NCBI GenBank assembly: GCA_016219145.1
Contig: JACRCG010000321.1
Location: 1 to 7,828, forward strand
From: Deltaproteobacteria bacterium
GTDB lineage: Bacteria > Desulfobacterota > Desulfuromonadia > Geobacterales > Pseudopelobacteraceae
Length of the DNA: 7,828 nucleotides
Reading direction: 5' to 3'
Made by a program: the position numbers and the translations under genes. Shown here piece by piece: positions 5,935 through 7,828 of the stretch (the stretch's first letter is position 1; each line of letters starts with the position of its first letter). Below the pieces are notes generated by a model. That model was not told the DNA's origin, ran no database searches, and saw nothing but the letters and a program-made list of their open reading frames with translations.

Positions 5935-6681
5935 ATGAAAAAAGTATCCGGCCATATTGTTTCATTTATCTTTGCAGCCGCACTTATGCAGGGATGCTCC
6001 ACAAGTCAGACACTGAACAAGTCTTCGGACGCCCTCTATAAGGAGGGAGAGAGCTTTTACCAGAGGGGCAGGTACGAGGAAGCAATTGCACAATGGAAAA
6101 AGGTCAAGGAGAGCTACCAGTCACCTGAGCTGAGCACCCAGGCTGAACTGCAAATCGCGGACGCCTACTTCCTGAACGGTGATTACATCGAAGCCGCCAC
6201 GGCTTACGAGGACTTTCGCAAACTGCATCCCAGCCACCAGCAGGCCGGTTTCGCCCTGTTCCGCCAGGGCATGAGCAACTACAAGCAGATCAACGGCATC
6301 GACACCGACCAGACACCGGTAAAAAACGCTCTCACCATATTCGAATCGTATATCAAATTGTATCCGACCGGAGAACAACTTGTTGAAGTCCAGGAAAAGA
6401 TACGTGATTGCATGGACAAACAGCTTCAATACGAATTATATGTAGGACGGTTCTATCTGAAAACCGGCGCCTACAAGTCAGCCATCGGGCGTTTCGAGGA
6501 TGCCCTCAGACTTTACCCCGATCTGGCAAGGCGCGATGAGGCCCTGTACTATCTGGGCAGATCCTACCTGGAAGACGGGCAGAAAGCGAAAGGGCGCGAG
6601 GTTTTCGGAAAGCTTTCCTCAGAATTCCCCGGAAGCCCCTTCATTTCAGACGCCAACAAGGCGATGGACTCGTTCTTTTAA
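5935..6681 (+). CDS. bamD: Outer-membrane protein assembly lipoprotein BamD
   Basis: BamD (YfiO/ComL family) is a periplasmic lipoprotein of the BAM complex that helps BamA fold beta-barrel proteins into the outer membrane. The 248-residue length fits. The signal peptide starts MKK, has a hydrophobic stretch to residue 18 and a lipobox ending LMQGC, with Cys21 as the lipidated residue. From about residue 30 helical TPR-like repeats follow: ALYKEGESFYQRGRYEEAI, then ADAYFLNGDYIEAATAYEDF, and near the end GRFYLKTGAYKSAIGRFEDA and YYLGRSYLEDGQ. The ATG at 5935 is chosen because GAGGA lies four bases upstream and the signal peptide begins there; an upstream in-frame codon at 5893 would add 14 polar residues. 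It follows the FabMG-like gene by 38 bases with no terminator between. A general TPR lipoprotein is the alternative. Confidence 0.88.
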   Translation: MKKVSGHIVSFIFAAALMQGCSTSQTLNKSSDALYKEGESFYQRGRYEEAIAQWKKVKESYQSPELSTQAELQIADAYFLNGDYIEAATAYEDFRKLHPSHQQAGFALFRQGMSNYKQINGIDTDQTPVKNALTIFESYIKLYPTGEQLVEVQEKIRDCMDKQLQYELYVGRFYLKTGAYKSAIGRFEDALRLYPDLARRDEALYYLGRSYLEDGQKAKGREVFGKLSSEFPGSPFISDANKAMDSFF

Positions 6682-7092
6682 GTGCTGCCCCGACTTGCAT
6701 GCATGCTGGGCTTGAGCACGGCTCTTTTGTCGGGCTGTAACGCACAGGATAAAGACCGACAGGCAATAGCGCAGGTTATCGAGTCCCGTTCCAGAGCACT
6801 GAATTCCCGCGACATTCCGTTATACCTTTCGTCGGTATCCCCGGACTACAGCGACAAGGGAAAAGACTTCCCACGCCTGAAGGAAAGTATCACCAGCAAT
6901 TTCAACAACATCGAAAAGCTCTCCTACCAGCCGATGGAACATGCGATTTCCATATCCGGAAACCGTGCCGAAGCATCCGGAACATATCGCATGAAGATTA
7001 TTACCCGCGGGAAGGAACTGGTTCTGGACGGCACGGAGCACCTCACGTTTGCCAGAGGTGCGCAAGGATGGAAAATCATTGCGGGGTTATAG
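6682..7092 (+). CDS. NTF2-like lipoprotein of unknown function
   Basis: A 136-residue predicted lipoprotein. The signal peptide runs to a textbook lipobox LLSGC with Cys19. The rest has the alternating helix and strand pattern of small NTF2/SnoaL-like (DUF4440-type) domains: an N-terminal helix (DRQAIAQVIESRSRALNSRD), then SPDYSDKG, and a set of strands (AISISGNRAEASGTYRMKI, TEHLTFARGAQGWKIIAGL). No catalytic residues can be named, so it may simply bind a ligand or partner in the periplasm. The GTG at 6682 follows the bamD TAA with no base between and in the same frame. An ATG at 6703 is possible but would leave a signal peptide with no positive charge, so GTG is preferred. No clear ribosome site is present, so translation probably depends on termination at bamD. 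plsY starts three bases after its stop. Confidence 0.8.
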   Translation: MLPRLACMLGLSTALLSGCNAQDKDRQAIAQVIESRSRALNSRDIPLYLSSVSPDYSDKGKDFPRLKESITSNFNNIEKLSYQPMEHAISISGNRAEASGTYRMKIITRGKELVLDGTEHLTFARGAQGWKIIAGL

Positions 7093-7095
7093 AAA

Positions 7096-7695
7096 ATGAC
7101 CGGATATGAATCAGGCATGCTGGCGGCACTCGTTACGCTGGCCTACCTATTGGGATCAATTCCGACAGGACTTCTGCTTGGCAAGGCATACGGCATTGAC
7201 GTGCGCAAGGAAGGAAGCGGCAATATCGGCGCAACCAACCTGTATCGGACGGTCGGTCGCAAGGTAGGGGCGATGACGCTTGTTGGCGATTGCCTGAAAG
7301 GACTGCTGCCGGTACTGGTCGTGAAATACAGCTCACTACCGCCTGACTATGCAGCTTGGGTTGGCCTGGCTGCATTCTGTGGACATGTCTTCTCGCTGTT
7401 TCTCAAATTCAAGGGTGGAAAGGGAGTGGCCACGGCACTCGGCGTATTTCTGGCCCTGGCGCCGATGGCGGTTGCAATTGCCATTGCGGTGTTCGCAGCG
7501 TTCATGTCTACCTGGCGCTATGTGTCACTCGGCTCTATTGCGGCAGCAGCAATCATGCCCGTTGCAGTCGCTATCAGGGGAGCTAGCAGAGCACTGATCA
7601 CGGTCACGCTGATTATTGCGGTGGTTGTAATAATAAGGCACCATGAAAACATCCGGCGCTTGATTGCAGGCACTGAGAACCGTTTCAAGGCATAA
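7096..7695 (+). CDS. plsY: Glycerol-3-phosphate acyltransferase PlsY
   Basis: Inner-membrane acyltransferase that moves an acyl group from acyl-phosphate (made by PlsX) to glycerol 3-phosphate, giving lysophosphatidic acid, the first step of phospholipid synthesis. The 199 residues contain the family motifs in order: LLGSIPTG (18-25), GSGNIGATNLYR (40-51), GDCLKGLLPV (64-73), GHVFSLFLKFKGGKGVAT (96-113) and RHHENIRRLIAGTEN (181-195). Several hydrophobic stretches, about residues 7-29, 58-76, 85-103, 114-137 and 142-180, fit a multi-spanning protein. The start is ATG, with GGGG (7083-7086) nine bases before it inside the end of the previous gene. It is the last gene of the plus-strand group; plsX is not in the window. 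Confidence 0.97.
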   Translation: MTGYESGMLAALVTLAYLLGSIPTGLLLGKAYGIDVRKEGSGNIGATNLYRTVGRKVGAMTLVGDCLKGLLPVLVVKYSSLPPDYAAWVGLAAFCGHVFSLFLKFKGGKGVATALGVFLALAPMAVAIAIAVFAAFMSTWRYVSLGSIAAAAIMPVAVAIRGASRALITVTLIIAVVVIIRHHENIRRLIAGTENRFKA

Positions 7696-7735
7696 GCACA
7701 ACCGGACAAGCATTCAAACCATCGGACCCGTCCTG

Positions 7736-7828
7736 CTATTCTTTTTCTCCCGCATAGATCGTTGCAATCCCGAAAGTCAGCTCATGGAGATGTATATTAC
7801 GGAAACCGGCCTCGGATATCATACGGGA
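7736..7828 (-). CDS. C-terminal end of a UbiE/MenG-type quinone C-methyltransferase, partial
   Basis: The minus strand carries an open frame entering from the right edge and ending in TAG at 7738-7736, with 30 residues visible. The text ISEAGFRNIHLHELTFGIATIYAG followed by EKE resembles the end of UbiE/MenG methyltransferases, which methylate demethylmenaquinone or the ubiquinone precursor with S-adenosylmethionine; these proteins commonly end in an EAGF...TFGI/GGIVA...G pattern. The catalytic domain lies outside the window, so another class I methyltransferase remains possible. It converges on plsY with only 40 bases between the two stops. Confidence 0.65.
   Translation of the reverse strand, partial: SRMISEAGFRNIHLHELTFGIATIYAGEKE

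Noticed and set aside
7696..7745. Possible terminator between plsY and the methyltransferase gene
   Set aside because: GGAC-CC-GTCC gives only a 4-bp stem with a two-base loop, too small and strained to call.

Overview
The window reads as a stretch of ordinary chromosome from a Gram-negative bacterium. It has a BamD-like outer-membrane assembly lipoprotein, a second lipoprotein, PlsY and moderate-to-high GC. The gene types (a PAS-GGDEF protein with a cysteine-bearing PAS domain, a short GNAT of the ArgA-like kind, HypE, LarE, a FabMG-like enoyl reductase and a UbiE/MenG-type methyltransferase end) together resemble Geobacter and its relatives (Desulfuromonadia). That placement is inferred from remembered family resemblance, not from a search. 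I see no tRNA, rRNA, CRISPR array, insertion sequence or phage gene, and no gene-free stretch longer than about 100 bases.

Left part, plus strand: the 3' portion of an Rrf2-family regulator (cut by the window edge), a Rho-independent terminator, larE (PP-loop sulfur transferase for the nickel-pincer cofactor), then a PAS-GGDEF diguanylate cyclase behind its own candidate promoter.

Middle, minus strand, read right to left: hypE (final CN-ligand step of [NiFe]-hydrogenase maturation, here without its usual hyp neighbours), ybaK (Cys-tRNA(Pro) deacylase) and a short GNAT acetyltransferase likely related to ArgA. These converge on the diguanylate cyclase gene. A 16-codon reading frame with a strong ribosome binding site lies just before hypE and overlaps its GTG start.

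Right part, plus strand, divergent from hypE: a tight cluster of a FabMG-like enoyl-ACP reductase candidate, bamD, an NTF2-like lipoprotein and plsY. These fit a common theme of fatty acid and phospholipid supply plus outer-membrane assembly. At the right edge the last 30 codons of a UbiE/MenG-type methyltransferase gene lie on the minus strand, converging on plsY.

I do not see a clearly new system. The points most worth checking are the terminator that leaves no room for a larE promoter of its own, the hypE leader frame, the gap-free same-frame junction of bamD and the next gene, the FabMG-like/BamD/PlsY grouping, and cysteine clusters in the Rrf2, PAS-GGDEF and GNAT proteins.
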